Shown: piece after piece, positions 41,419 to 51,362 of the stretch | Layout of the letters: each line of letters starts with the position of its first letter | Position numbering within the stretch: position 1 is the stretch's first letter | Source: an uncultured Clostridia bacterium | GTDB lineage: Bacteria; Bacillota; Clostridia; Oscillospirales; Acutalibacteraceae | Length of the DNA stretch: 64,000 nt | Direction: 5' to 3' | Assembly: GCA_937876205.1 (NCBI GenBank) | Contig: CALEII010000013.1 | Span: 1 to 64,000 of the forward strand | The notes under the pieces: generated by a model | Told to the model about the DNA's origin: nothing | Databases searched by the model: none | Seen by the model: only the letters and a program-made list of their open reading frames with translations | Translations under genes and position numbers: made by a program

Positions 41419-43161
41419 CTACATACAGGGTTGTCCGAGATAAATGTCTCTTAATTGTTCAAGCTCATCATTTAGCATCAGCATCATACCTGATTTCGTT
41501 ATATCTGATGTGCCGTAATCAAGAGAAATACAAACGGGAGTTTTTAGTTTTATAATATCACAATCAACGTCAGACAAGACGCTGAGAATATGCTGATAAT
41601 TGCAGTCGGAAGATATTGCTTCTTCAATTACAGCTGCATTTTCCTGTTTACTGCCGATAATGAATACTTTATCTTCATCATCAAAAGCTACAGATATTTC
41701 AAAGCCGGTATTTTTAGCACAAAAGCGGGCAAAATCAGTATAGCCTGCATCAAAAGTGATATAATTCTCAGACGGAACACTGTTTCTGATGCCTGAATAG
41801 TCAGCTGAACAATTAAAATACCGTGAAGAATTCAGATGACTGAGACTTCCCTTTTCTATTGTATATACACGCTCACTAAATACATCTTTGAAACCGAGTT
41901 TTTTGTAATATCCGTATAATGATTCCTCGGCAGGATAAAGACATATAAAATCAATGCCGTTCTTTTTAAGTTCTGATGCAGTTCTGGCAATCATACTTTG
42001 CATAATCCCTTTGCTTCTGTAAGAAGGATGTGTCGCAGCAGCATAGAGATATTTACCTGAAAACCTTTTATTGAATGAAACAAGCTGAACATCAATAAGA
42101 TAAAATGCCGAAACAATTTTTCCGTCTTCACGGTAAGCATAAATATCCGACGAATTCACACAGTCTATGAGAAATTTATCGGGATATATCTTATCATCAC
42201 CAAAGACATCGCACCACAGCTGTGACAATTCATCAAAATCATTTTCATCAGCATAAAAATCTCTTAAAGGGTCGTTTTTGATTCGTAATGTATATTTATC
42301 AAGAAGAAATTCAGGATAATATGAAAGCTTTGCTTTTCTGAGCCCCTCAGCACCTGTGTCTTCTTCCCTGTTTACATAATCAAACTCTGTGAGCATCAGC
42401 TTGGTAAATCCGTTATTTATTACAGGAAAAGCATCTCTGTAATCGGGTACCGTTTTTTCATAATGGGTACAAAAAGTATTATTCTTCAGCGGCTCCCCCA
42501 TTGTAAAGGCAACAGGTTTGCCGTCAGCATAAAGAATTGCACCCATAAAGCCGAGCATATCAAAGTATTTGACAGCCTTGCTGAGAGCATTGAACTCGTG
42601 AAGCAGTTCTTCATCTTCAGAATCCTTGCCAGACAGCCAGCTTTTGGCAATATCAAGACAAAGATGAATATTATCTTTTGTTATCGGGTCGCAGGAAATA
42701 TCAGTATGCTTTCTGAAAAAGGCATTAACGTGACCTTTTTTGCCGTGAAACTTTTTGCCTGCAAGCTCTGCCATATTTTTTACAGAATACACATATTCAG
42801 AAGAGTCTCTGTCATATCTGAAAGAAAAATAATCGGGAAATAATGCCTCAAGCTCTGCTTTATTTACTTCAAGCAGCTGATGCATTCTGAAAGGCTGACC
42901 TGCCGAGGCAGCATCATCCATCATAGCAACAATTGCACCTTTTATATCACCCTGACCTGACGGATAAGCATACGAAAATTTACCGCCAAAGTCGGAACGC
43001 ATAAGGCACATACCTTCATATTCAGCAATTTCAAGACCGTATTGTTCACCCCAGCAAAACAGATTGCCGAAGCAATAACAGGCACCGTCAGTATTACCCT
43101 GAGCAATACATTCAGATATCCACTTTTTGTCTTGCGCTGTGATTTTTCTGAAATTCAGCAT
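41419..43161 (-). CDS. DUF2156-GNAT fusion acyltransferase
   Basis: 580 aa. Residues 1-300 match DUF2156 (aminoacyl-phosphatidylglycerol synthase C-terminal fold; GKKGHVNAFFRKH, FDMLGFMGAILY, KAKLSYYPEFLLDKYTL). Residues about 300-430 are a GNAT domain with the acetyl-CoA loop in ATHPSYRSKGIMQSMI. About 130 further residues look like a sterol-carrier-type end. Both halves share the GNAT fold in principle, suggesting a two-site acyltransferase; substrate unknown. Confidence 0.82.
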   Translation of the reverse strand: MLNFRKITAQDKKWISECIAQGNTDGACYCFGNLFCWGEQYGLEIAEYEGMCLMRSDFGGKFSYAYPSGQGDIKGAIVAMMDDAASAGQPFRMHQLLEVNKAELEALFPDYFSFRYDRDSSEYVYSVKNMAELAGKKFHGKKGHVNAFFRKHTDISCDPITKDNIHLCLDIAKSWLSGKDSEDEELLHEFNALSKAVKYFDMLGFMGAILYADGKPVAFTMGEPLKNNTFCTHYEKTVPDYRDAFPVINNGFTKLMLTEFDYVNREEDTGAEGLRKAKLSYYPEFLLDKYTLRIKNDPLRDFYADENDFDELSQLWCDVFGDDKIYPDKFLIDCVNSSDIYAYREDGKIVSAFYLIDVQLVSFNKRFSGKYLYAAATHPSYRSKGIMQSMIARTASELKKNGIDFICLYPAEESLYGYYKKLGFKDVFSERVYTIEKGSLSHLNSSRYFNCSADYSGIRNSVPSENYITFDAGYTDFARFCAKNTGFEISVAFDDEDKVFIIGSKQENAAVIEEAISSDCNYQHILSVLSDVDCDIIKLKTPVCISLDYGTSDITKSGMMLMLNDELEQLRDIYLGQPCM

Positions 43162-43194
43162 TTTAAAATTCCTTTATATTTAATGGTATGTATA

Positions 43195-43845
43195 TTATTT
43201 ATTATTATCAGCGTTCTTATACTTTCCCCAGCCGTACTTCTCAGCAAACTGTTTTACAACACCGGGTATGTAGCTGAAAAATGCAATAAATGTAAGAATG
43301 ACGGATATAATAACAAGAATCATCATAACAATATCTGGCATAACATAAAGTTCACGGAATGCACCGACTTCGGGACCGATGGCCATAATAACAGCCATAA
43401 ATGTGTAGAATGCAGTTGTAGCAAGCTTGCCGTAAATTTCTGCAGCACAGGGCTTCATTCCGAGACAGATCATAAACAGACCGAATCCGAGCATTATTAT
43501 ATCCTTAAGAATAAACAGCAGGAAAACCCATGAAAATGCCTTGAGAGTTTCATTATCTGCCTGATTGAATCTAAGGAAAAGTATAATGGCAATAGCAAAA
43601 ACAGTAAGCTTATCCGCAATCGGGTCCAGCATTTTGCCAAGGTTACTTATCTGATTGAATTTTCTTGCAATTTTGCCGTCAACAAGGTCAGATATGCCTG
43701 ATGCCGCAAGAATAATGAATGCCGCAACAGTGTAATCCTTGTAAAAGAGAATTGCAAAAACAGGTATAAGCAGAATTCTGACAAAGGATATGAAGTTCGG
43801 AATAGTTTTCCAGTTTTCAAGATAATAAGCAAATTTTTCTTTCAT
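43195..43845 (-). CDS. pgsA: CDP-diacylglycerol-glycerol-3-phosphate 3-phosphatidyltransferase
   Basis: 216 aa from ATG 43845 (AAGGTG six bases upstream). Five or so membrane segments. The CDP-alcohol phosphatidyltransferase signature D-G-x2-A-R-x8-G-x3-D-x3-D is complete in DGKIARKFNQ and LGKMLDPIADK. Makes phosphatidylglycerophosphate at the membrane. Ten bases behind cvpA; probably cotranscribed. Confidence 0.93.
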   Translation of the reverse strand: MKEKFAYYLENWKTIPNFISFVRILLIPVFAILFYKDYTVAAFIILAASGISDLVDGKIARKFNQISNLGKMLDPIADKLTVFAIAIILFLRFNQADNETLKAFSWVFLLFILKDIIMLGFGLFMICLGMKPCAAEIYGKLATTAFYTFMAVIMAIGPEVGAFRELYVMPDIVMMILVIISVILTFIAFFSYIPGVVKQFAEKYGWGKYKNADNNK

Positions 43846-43855
43846 TTTTTTCACC

Positions 43856-44527
43856 TTAAATTCCGATGAGGGTTCTTGCGAATGTGCAGATATATGAATC
43901 AGCAGCATATGCTGCAACGGTTTCGGATGCACAGGACACAACAGAGAGTATAATTGCTAAAATAAACGCATATACAACACCTTTAAGAAGGCCTGCAACA
44001 CCGCCGAGTGTCTGATTAAGCTTCTTACCGAGCTTAGTCACAGAAACAAGCTTTGAAAGCAATCTGCCGACAATTCGAAGAACAATAAGAAGCACAAAAG
44101 ACAGCACTGCAAAGCAGACAAGATTCAGTAGTGCGAGAACAACGGGACCTACAATGCTTTCTTCAAGCTGTTCAACACTGGTGATACTGCTGAGAATATT
44201 CTGAGACATCGTCTGTGTGTCAAAAAGACCTGCCTTCTCTGCATATGTGTGAACACCGTCGGGTAAGAAATCAAAAATCTCAGTTACACTGCCCAGTGAC
44301 TGTGCAATTGTGTTCTCTACACCCTGATATTTCTCCGTAAGAAATTCAAGAACAATACTTTTCACAGTACTGCTATATAATGCAGTCGCAACAGAAGGTG
44401 CAAGAAGCCTTGCTGCGATAAAAGCAACAATTCCTGAAAACAGTTCAAACACAGTGAGTACAAAACCTTTTCTTGTGGCAAGAAAAGTTATCAGAAGAAT
44501 AATTGCAACAAGAATAATATCAACCAT
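43856..44527 (-). CDS. CvpA-family membrane protein
   Basis: 223 aa from ATG 44527 (GGAGGAATG upstream). Four membrane segments: DIILVAIILLITFLA, FELFSGIVAFIAARLL, VVLALLNLVCFAVLSFVLLIV, and a C-terminal one. The small-residue glycines in segment 3/4 fit the CvpA family, named for colicin V production in E. coli and otherwise of unclear envelope function. Overlaps no gene; the DUF5711 gene ends five bases upstream. Confidence 0.85.
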   Translation of the reverse strand: MVDIILVAIILLITFLATRKGFVLTVFELFSGIVAFIAARLLAPSVATALYSSTVKSIVLEFLTEKYQGVENTIAQSLGSVTEIFDFLPDGVHTYAEKAGLFDTQTMSQNILSSITSVEQLEESIVGPVVLALLNLVCFAVLSFVLLIVLRIVGRLLSKLVSVTKLGKKLNQTLGGVAGLLKGVVYAFILAIILSVVSCASETVAAYAADSYICTFARTLIGI

Positions 44528-44531
44528 AAAA

Positions 44532-45818
44532 TCATTCCTCCACATGTGTTTCATCTTCGACAATCTGCGGCTCATAAGACATATTTCCGTATGCGGGGAA
44601 CCTTCTTACAGTGTCAGATGAAAGAACATATATAAAGTTTTTATTTATTACAATACCGTCATAGTGCTTTGTGTCGGTGATACTGCCGACAAGCTTACCT
44701 GATTTTGAATATGTTTCAATTTTATCTGAGAACAGAACTGCAACACTCTTATCACTGATTGACAGACCTGTGACCTTGCCGTTTAAAGTAACGGAATACT
44801 TAAGCTTTCCGTTTGATTTAAATAGTGACAGAATGTATGTATCGTCGTGACTGTAGTCCTTGGTTATAACTGCCGTGTATTCTTCACTGAAATCAGTACA
44901 GATAATATCCTGTGTACCGTATTCTGAAGAAACAGTCTGATTCTTACCTGATATTCTGTATACATTCTTATCAGTTATCACCTGTATTTTTCTGTCAGTA
45001 AGGAACTTGGCACCTATAACAGTTTCATCAGTATATTCAAACTCTGCATACGCTGAATCATATTCAAAATCAAGAATATAAATATGGGAAGAAAGCACGG
45101 CATTTGTGCTGTTAATGACGCTGACGGCAACCTTATTGCCGTTATCATTGATAGCAACATCAGTGATATATCCGTCAGAGCAATTCCACTGATAAATAAT
45201 TTTACCCTTTGAATTACAGCCGATAAGCACGGTTTTATAACTATCATCACGAAGAACAATTGCATAGTTATTGTCTTTGCTCACTGCAAAATCAACAATT
45301 CTGTCTTCAAGTTTCTGCTGACTGATAATTGCTCTGTTGTGCATAAGAGTGTATGACGAATTACCCTTATCATAAATAACAATATTCTTACCGTTAACAT
45401 CAGCAAGAGGTGTGCTGTAAACCATCTGCTGACCCGAAATCAACTCACCGTTCTTTTCCACAAAAGAAACACCGTTCTCAGTAAGAAGCATAAATCCGTC
45501 ACCGTGTGCTTCAAAATCAAATACAGAATCTGCATTTATTTCAACAGCATAGTTCTGAGAGCTGCTCTTTGTAAGAACAGACTGGAATTTCCCGTTGACG
45601 GTGTAAATAAAACCACCTGAAGAAATGTCTGCAATAATATAAATAATAATCAGAATGATTGCGGCTATTATGCCTAATGCAAGCGGAGAGAGTCTGGGGC
45701 CGTTATAATCAGATTTTTTTGAGGAAAAGCTCTTTTTCTTCTTGCTGTTTTTAAGCGGAAGCTCAACTATTACTGATTCATTATTCTCTTGTGGAGTGTT
45801 GTTATTTTCACTGTTCAC
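44532..45818 (-). CDS. DUF5711-type membrane-anchored beta-propeller protein
   Basis: 428 aa. Acidic and Lys-rich cytoplasmic start, one transmembrane segment (ALGIIAAIILIIIYIIADI), then repeated beta-strand blocks with an Asn/Asp-Gly-Lys turn pattern (NGKFQSV, SKGKIIYQW, NGKLKYSVTL, SGKLVGSIT), i.e. a WD40/PQQ-like propeller outside the membrane. Matches the DUF5711 pattern common in Clostridia; function unknown. In an operon with truA, cvpA and pgsA. Confidence 0.78.
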   Translation of the reverse strand: MNSENNNTPQENNESVIVELPLKNSKKKKSFSSKKSDYNGPRLSPLALGIIAAIILIIIYIIADISSGGFIYTVNGKFQSVLTKSSSQNYAVEINADSVFDFEAHGDGFMLLTENGVSFVEKNGELISGQQMVYSTPLADVNGKNIVIYDKGNSSYTLMHNRAIISQQKLEDRIVDFAVSKDNNYAIVLRDDSYKTVLIGCNSKGKIIYQWNCSDGYITDVAINDNGNKVAVSVINSTNAVLSSHIYILDFEYDSAYAEFEYTDETVIGAKFLTDRKIQVITDKNVYRISGKNQTVSSEYGTQDIICTDFSEEYTAVITKDYSHDDTYILSLFKSNGKLKYSVTLNGKVTGLSISDKSVAVLFSDKIETYSKSGKLVGSITDTKHYDGIVINKNFIYVLSSDTVRRFPAYGNMSYEPQIVEDETHVEE

Positions 45819-45831
45819 TTTTCACACCGCC

Positions 45832-46566
45832 TTAATAATAGACTTTATTGAGGTATAACCCCTCGGGAGAAACGGTTTTACCCGCTTTAGTCCTGTCAAG
45901 AGAAAGAATGATATTTTTTATATCATCTTCATTTATTTTGCCTTCGTTTATGTAGATGAGAGTACCAACCATTATGCGGACCATATTATAAAGGAATCCG
46001 TCGCCCGACACTCTGAAAATGACCATATCGCCCTCTCGGGTGACGGAGGCATCAAATACTGTTCTCACAGTATCCTGTACCGAGCTGCCGGAAGCACAGA
46101 ATGCGCCAAAATCATATGTACCGATGAAATCTTTGGCAGCCTTATCCAATTTTGCTTCATCAAGCTTATATTTGTATTGAAAAACAGTGTCAAGAAGAAA
46201 AGGATTTCTCACTTCACTGTTCCATATTTTATAGATATATTCCTTAGACTTAGTGTCAAATCTTGCATGGAAGTCAAAATGCACTTCTTCACATTTAAGA
46301 ACCACTATATCTAAGGGCAACTTTGCATTCAGAGCCCTTACCACTGTTTCGCAGGGCATCAGGCTTTCAGTTCTGAAATTACAGCAGAATTCATTTGCGT
46401 GAACACCGGCATCGGTTCTTGAACAACCGTTGACAGATATCCTTTCACAGAAAATCTGTTCAATTGCGCACTCAAGCTGACCCTGTACGGTGTCTGCATT
46501 TTCCTGAATCTGCCAACCGTGATAAGCAGTTCCGTTATATTTAAGCCAGAGTCTTAAATTTCGCAT
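45832..46566 (-). CDS. truA: tRNA pseudouridine(38-40) synthase
   Basis: 244 aa. RLWLKYNGTAYHGWQIQ at the start and GCSRTDAGVHANEF with the catalytic Asp are typical of TruA; FHARFDTKSKEYIYKI, FLYNMVRIMVGTL follow in order. It modifies U38-U40 in tRNA anticodon arms. The start overlaps ecfT's stop region by one base, the classical ecf-truA order. Confidence 0.95.
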   Translation of the reverse strand: MRNLRLWLKYNGTAYHGWQIQENADTVQGQLECAIEQIFCERISVNGCSRTDAGVHANEFCCNFRTESLMPCETVVRALNAKLPLDIVVLKCEEVHFDFHARFDTKSKEYIYKIWNSEVRNPFLLDTVFQYKYKLDEAKLDKAAKDFIGTYDFGAFCASGSSVQDTVRTVFDASVTREGDMVIFRVSGDGFLYNMVRIMVGTLIYINEGKINEDDIKNIILSLDRTKAGKTVSPEGLYLNKVYY

Positions 46567-47381
46567 TAAATAACAGCTCCGAAATAATGATTGAGAAGAA
46601 TGATACCCACAAGCATAACTGCTATGATAACAAAAGCAACTGCATCACGCCATGAGAATTTCATCTGCTTCATTCTTGTTCTCTTGTTGCTTCCGTTGTA
46701 GCATCTGCATTCCATTGCGAATGCAAGCTCATATGCTCTTCTGAATGAGTTGACAAACAAAGGAATGAATACGGGAATAAGTGCCTTTGCACGCTGAACA
46801 AGATTGCCTGAATCAAGGTCAGCTCCCCTTGCCTTCTGAGCATTCATAATTTTGTCGATTTCCTCGATAAGTGTAGGAATAAATCTCAGGGCAATTGTCA
46901 TCATCATTGCAAGTGTATCAACGGGAATTTTAATCTTGTTAAGAGGTGACAGAAGCCTTGAAATACCGTCTGTCAGAGTTGTGGGAGAGGTTGTGTATGT
47001 CAGAAGTGAGCTGACAAGGATAAGACAGATTATTCTGATTGCCATAAATATGGCTGTGAATATACCACCTGTGGTAATTTGTATTTTCCACCAGTCAAGA
47101 AGGACTGTTCCCTCATCATTATAGAAAATCTGAAGTATGGATGTAAGGACTATGATGAAATAAATCATCTTCATTCCTTTGAAAACAACTTTGAAGGATA
47201 TCTTTGATATTGCAACAGAAGCAATTGCAAAAACTACGATAAGTGCAAGAGACAAAAAGTTTTTGCAGAGGAAAATTTCAACGAGTGCAAGGAATACAAC
47301 GATAAGCTTGGCCCTTGCATCTAGCTTATGGATAAAGGAGTCGCCGGGGAAATACTGACCGATTGTAATGTCTTTTATCAT
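46566..47381 (-). CDS. ecfT: Energy-coupling factor transporter membrane subunit
   Basis: 271 aa, about six membrane segments. FIHKLDARAKLIV at the start and the two coupling helices (LIPVFIPLFVNSFRRAYELAFAMECRCY, given here only in part: RRAYELAFAMECRCY) with Ala-Arg-Gly motifs ARGADL and ECRCY as expected. Couples the two ATPases to S-components for vitamins and metals. Confidence 0.95.
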   Translation of the reverse strand: MIKDITIGQYFPGDSFIHKLDARAKLIVVFLALVEIFLCKNFLSLALIVVFAIASVAISKISFKVVFKGMKMIYFIIVLTSILQIFYNDEGTVLLDWWKIQITTGGIFTAIFMAIRIICLILVSSLLTYTTSPTTLTDGISRLLSPLNKIKIPVDTLAMMMTIALRFIPTLIEEIDKIMNAQKARGADLDSGNLVQRAKALIPVFIPLFVNSFRRAYELAFAMECRCYNGSNKRTRMKQMKFSWRDAVAFVIIAVMLVGIILLNHYFGAVI

Positions 47382-47387
47382 AATCAG

Positions 47388-48245
47388 TTACCCCCCTTTG
47401 TGAAGATATCTGAGAATTTCTTCTGCCGCATCGTCAACCGTATAAACATTACTGCTGAGATTGAAGCCGAATTTTTTAAGCTCAGAGAAAATTCTTGTTA
47501 TCTGAGGAATATTAAGCCCCATTTCACGGAGTTCATTTTCGTGAGAAAAAACCGCTTCAACAGTATCATTGAAAGCAACTTTACCTTTATTGAGAACAAC
47601 GATTCTGTCTGCAACGGAAGCGACATCCTCCATTGAATGAGAAACAATAATGACGGTACTTCCCGTTTTCTCACGGTAATTCTTTATGAGGTCAAGAATT
47701 ATCTTTCTGCCTCTTGGGTCAAGACCTGCAGCAGGCTCATCCATTATCAGGACTTCGGGCTCCATTGCCATAACACCTGCAATGGCTACACGCCTCTTTT
47801 CACCGCCTGAAAGGTCAAAGGGAGATTTGTCAAACATACTCTCTTTAAGACCTACAAATTCTGCGGCTTTTCTGACTCTTCTGTCAATCTCTGCCTTATC
47901 AAGCCCCATATTGGTAGGACCGAAAGCAATATCTTTGTAAACAGTTGATTCAAAAAGCTGATATTCGGGATATTGGAAGCAAAGCCCCACTCTGAAACGG
48001 GCCTTATGAGCTGATTCACGGCTTTCGTTGATATCCTTGCCGTCAAGAAGCACCTGACCTTCAGAAGCCTTCAGAAGTGAATTGAAATGCTGAATGAGTG
48101 TTGATTTTCCCGAGCCTGTGTGGCCGATAATTGCAAGCATTTCACCTTTTTCAACAGAAAAATTTATATTATCAAGTGCTGCAATTTCAAAAGGGGTGCC
48201 GACACCGTATTTGTATGAAAGATTCTTTATTTCGAGAATACTCAA
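47388..48245 (-). CDS. ecfA2: ECF transporter ATP-binding subunit A2
   Basis: 285 aa. Walker A GHTGSGKST, Q loop FQYPEYQLFE, signature LSGGEKRRVAIA, Walker B LIMDEPAAGLDP, His in VSHSMED. Overlaps ecfA1 by four bases and precedes ecfT by six. Hydrolyses ATP to drive vitamin/metal uptake. Confidence 0.95.
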   Translation of the reverse strand: MSILEIKNLSYKYGVGTPFEIAALDNINFSVEKGEMLAIIGHTGSGKSTLIQHFNSLLKASEGQVLLDGKDINESRESAHKARFRVGLCFQYPEYQLFESTVYKDIAFGPTNMGLDKAEIDRRVRKAAEFVGLKESMFDKSPFDLSGGEKRRVAIAGVMAMEPEVLIMDEPAAGLDPRGRKIILDLIKNYREKTGSTVIIVSHSMEDVASVADRIVVLNKGKVAFNDTVEAVFSHENELREMGLNIPQITRIFSELKKFGFNLSSNVYTVDDAAEEILRYLHKGG

Positions 48246-49108
48246 TGTGAAGCACCTCCCGAAACTGAAAATTTAAAGGATTCTATGAATTCATCGGGAG
48301 TTAAAATGCTATCAGGGAGATTCACTCCGTTTTTTTTGAGTTTTAAAGCAAGCTTTGCGCTGTCGGGAAGCTCAAGACCTGCATTTTCGATTATATCTTC
48401 GTGTGCAAAAACTTCTCTCGGAGTACCGTCAAGGACAACACTGCCGGAATTCATAACAATAACTCTGTCTGCTTTAACGGCTTCGTCCATATAGTGAGTG
48501 ATGAGAACGACAGTCTTTCCCATTTCCTTGTTAAGACGAAGCATAGACTTCATAACTTCCTCTCTGCCCTTGGGATCAAGCATCGCAGTGGGCTCATCAA
48601 GAACAATACAATCAGTCTGCATTGCCATAACGCCTGCAATAGCAACTCTCTGCTTCTGACCGCCTGAGAGCTTATGTGGTTCGTGAAGTCTGTATTCATA
48701 CATACCAACTGATTTGAGAGCATCGTCAACACGCTGCCTGATTTCTTTGGGCTCAATGCCGAGATTCTCGGGACCGAATGCAACATCCTCTTCAACAATT
48801 GTTGCAACAATCTGATTGTCAGGATTCTGAAAAACAACACCGACTGTCTGACGGATATCATATTCAAGACTTTCGTCAGCCGTATCCATACCGTCAACAA
48901 GAACCTTACCGCTTTCAGGAAGAATAATTGCATTTGAGAGCTTGGCAATTGTCGATTTCCCTGAGCCGTTATGACCGAGTATGGCAACAAATTCACCTTT
49001 TTTTATGTCAATATTTATATTTTTAATCGCAAGAGGTAATGGAGTTTCATTGTCAGATTCATAACGATATGAAACATCACAGAACCTTATGAGAGATTCA
49101 TTATTCAT
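48242..49108 (-). CDS. ecfA1: ECF transporter ATP-binding subunit A1
   Basis: 288 aa. Walker A GHNGSGKST, Q loop FQNPDNQIVA, signature LSGGQKQRVAIA, Walker B CIVLDEPTAMLDP, His in THYMDEA. First of the ecfA1-ecfA2-ecfT unit that forms the shared energising module. Confidence 0.95.
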   Translation of the reverse strand: MNNESLIRFCDVSYRYESDNETPLPLAIKNINIDIKKGEFVAILGHNGSGKSTIAKLSNAIILPESGKVLVDGMDTADESLEYDIRQTVGVVFQNPDNQIVATIVEEDVAFGPENLGIEPKEIRQRVDDALKSVGMYEYRLHEPHKLSGGQKQRVAIAGVMAMQTDCIVLDEPTAMLDPKGREEVMKSMLRLNKEMGKTVVLITHYMDEAVKADRVIVMNSGSVVLDGTPREVFAHEDIIENAGLELPDSAKLALKLKKNGVNLPDSILTPDEFIESFKFSVSGGASH

Positions 49109-49130
49109 TTTAAAATTCCCTTAAAAAGTT

Positions 49131-49994
49131 TTATTTCTGCCAGATTGCAGTTGAACCGCAAGGAAGACAAAGACCTGAAGATGTAACAGGAAGACCGAGT
49201 TCATCTGCCGAAACAGTACCGCCGAAAACAGGCTTGATGACAGAACCGAGTATGTACTGCATAACTGCAGGTGATAAACCTGTCGTGTAGGAGTTAATAA
49301 GGAACAACAGTGAATCCTCTGTCAGAAGTTCACGACAAAGCTCACAAAGATGATAAACCTCATCTTCAAGCTTCCAAACTTCCCCACCTGGGCCTCTTCC
49401 GTATGAGGGAGGATCCATAATGATTATATCATAATGATTGCCTCTTCTGATTTCTCTTTCAACAAACTTGATACAGTCATCAACAAGCCATCTGACAGGC
49501 AGCTTTTCGACTTCTGTTGACATTGCATTCTCTTTTGCCCAAAGAACCATACCCTTTGATGCATCAACGTGTGTAACGGCTGCTCCGGCTTTCAGTGCAG
49601 AGATTGTTGCGCCGCCTGTGTAAGCAAAGAGATTAAGAACTTTTACCTCTCTGTCCTGCTTCTTAATTGTGTCAGCCACAAAATCCCAGTTGACAGCCTG
49701 TTCAGGGAAAAGTCCCGTATGCTTAAATCCCATTGTTTTTATATTGAATGTGAGCTCATTATAATCAATTGTCCAACGGTCGGGAATGTTTTTGTACACT
49801 TCCCATTTGCCACCGCCTGAATTTGAACGGAAATACCTTGCATCTGCTTTTTTCCACAAGGGATGCTTTTTTGGAGTGTTCCATATAACCTGCGGGTCGG
49901 GCCTAATAAGAACAACATTGCCCCATCTCTCAAGTCTTTCACCGTCTGAGCAATCTATAAGCTCGTAATCTGTCCATTTATCGGAAATTCTCAT
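49131..49994 (-). CDS. Class I SAM-dependent methyltransferase, RlmI-like
   Basis: 287 aa from ATG 49994, one base after the glmM stop. SAM loop LNLFAYTGGATISALKAG, acidic strand THVDASKG and catalytic-type DPPSYGRGPGG, as in 23S rRNA cytosine C5 methyltransferases. The N-terminal PUA domain of RlmI is absent; instead there are extra strands (ERLERWGNVVLIRPDPQ). Target base not certain. Confidence 0.82.
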   Translation of the reverse strand: MRISDKWTDYELIDCSDGERLERWGNVVLIRPDPQVIWNTPKKHPLWKKADARYFRSNSGGGKWEVYKNIPDRWTIDYNELTFNIKTMGFKHTGLFPEQAVNWDFVADTIKKQDREVKVLNLFAYTGGATISALKAGAAVTHVDASKGMVLWAKENAMSTEVEKLPVRWLVDDCIKFVEREIRRGNHYDIIIMDPPSYGRGPGGEVWKLEDEVYHLCELCRELLTEDSLLFLINSYTTGLSPAVMQYILGSVIKPVFGGTVSADELGLPVTSSGLCLPCGSTAIWQK

Positions 49995-49995
49995 T

Positions 49996-51345
49996 TTATA
50001 TAAGCCTTTCTTCAACTATCTGTGCAATCATTGCTGCAAGATGTTCTATCTGTTCACTATCTCTGCCCTCAAGCATTACACGCACAAGTGGTTCTGTGCC
50101 TGATGCTCTGACAAGAACTCTGCCGTTTGAACCGAGCTCCTTTTCTGCAGCTTCAACAGCAAGTTTTATATCTTTGTCTTCACCGAGTCTGTGTTTACCG
50201 AATGCAGAAACCTTAACATTTCTGAGCACCTGCGGGAATATCTCAATTTCAGATGCCAGTTCATCCAGTGATTTGCCGGTATCTCTTATGATATTGAGAA
50301 TTTGTACAGCAGAGAGCTGTCCGTCACCTGTTGTTGCGTGGTCAAGGAAGATTAAGTGACCTGACTGCTCACCACCTATGTGATACCCCTTTTCAAGCAT
50401 TCTTTCAAGAACGTATCTGTCACCGACCTTAGTCTTTTCGCAATTTATGCCGTTTTTGTCACAGAACTCAAAAAGCCCCATATTACTCATAACGGTTGCA
50501 ACAAGAGTGTTACCGTTAAGCTTGTTCTTCTCTTTAAGATATTTTGAAGCAATTGCCATAAGCATATCACCGTCAACAAGGTTACCGTTTTTGTCAACAG
50601 CAAGAAGTCTGTCAGCGTCGCCGTCAAAAGCAAAGCCTGCCTCAAAACCGTGTGTTCTTACAAACTCAGCAAGCCCTTCAATGTGTGTTGATCCACAGTT
50701 TTCGTTGATATTTGTACCATCAGGATTTGCATTTATAACAACACATTCAGCACCAAGCTGCTTAAAAAGTGTGTTTGCCGTTACACTTGCTGAACCATTT
50801 GCACAGTCAAGCGCAATTCTCATTCCGTAAAACAGTCTGTCTGCAGTTTCGGCAATGTGATTTATATAATCTCTTACGGCATTCTGCGCAAGAGTGACCT
50901 TACCTACTTCACCACCGATGACAACAGGAGGCATACGCACTTCATCAAGAATTATTGCCTCAATTTCCTCTTCCATAGCATCGGGAAGCTTGTAGCCTGT
51001 TGACTGAAAAATTTTAATTCCGTTATATTCACAAGGATTATGGGATGCTGAAATCATTACACCCGCATCATAGCCGTATTCTTTAACAAGAAATGCTACG
51101 GCAGGTGTGGGTACAACACCGAGCATAAGAACATCAGCACCGACTGAGCAAAGACCCGAAGCGAGTGCATATGCAAGCATATCAGCTGACTTTCTTGTGT
51201 CTGTACCGATAAGAACTTTAGGTTTATATGCAGTATTTTCTGCAAGCACCATAGCTGTCGCTCTGCCTATTTTCATTGCGAGCTCACTTGTTATTTCAGT
51301 ATTTGCAATTCCTCTTGCACCGTCTGTACCGAATAATCTTCCCAT
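49996..51345 (-). CDS. glmM: Phosphoglucosamine mutase
   Basis: 449 aa. MGRLFGTDGARGIAN start, phosphorylated Ser in MISASHNPCEYNGIK, metal loop AFDGDADRLLAV, substrate loop GEQSGHLIF and C-terminal RASGTEPLVRVMLEG. Converts glucosamine-6-phosphate to glucosamine-1-phosphate for peptidoglycan. Shares a transcript with the methyltransferase and possibly ruvB. Confidence 0.96.
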   Translation of the reverse strand: MGRLFGTDGARGIANTEITSELAMKIGRATAMVLAENTAYKPKVLIGTDTRKSADMLAYALASGLCSVGADVLMLGVVPTPAVAFLVKEYGYDAGVMISASHNPCEYNGIKIFQSTGYKLPDAMEEEIEAIILDEVRMPPVVIGGEVGKVTLAQNAVRDYINHIAETADRLFYGMRIALDCANGSASVTANTLFKQLGAECVVINANPDGTNINENCGSTHIEGLAEFVRTHGFEAGFAFDGDADRLLAVDKNGNLVDGDMLMAIASKYLKEKNKLNGNTLVATVMSNMGLFEFCDKNGINCEKTKVGDRYVLERMLEKGYHIGGEQSGHLIFLDHATTGDGQLSAVQILNIIRDTGKSLDELASEIEIFPQVLRNVKVSAFGKHRLGEDKDIKLAVEAAEKELGSNGRVLVRASGTEPLVRVMLEGRDSEQIEHLAAMIAQIVEERLI

Positions 51346-51362
51346 AACAAAACCTCCGTAAA

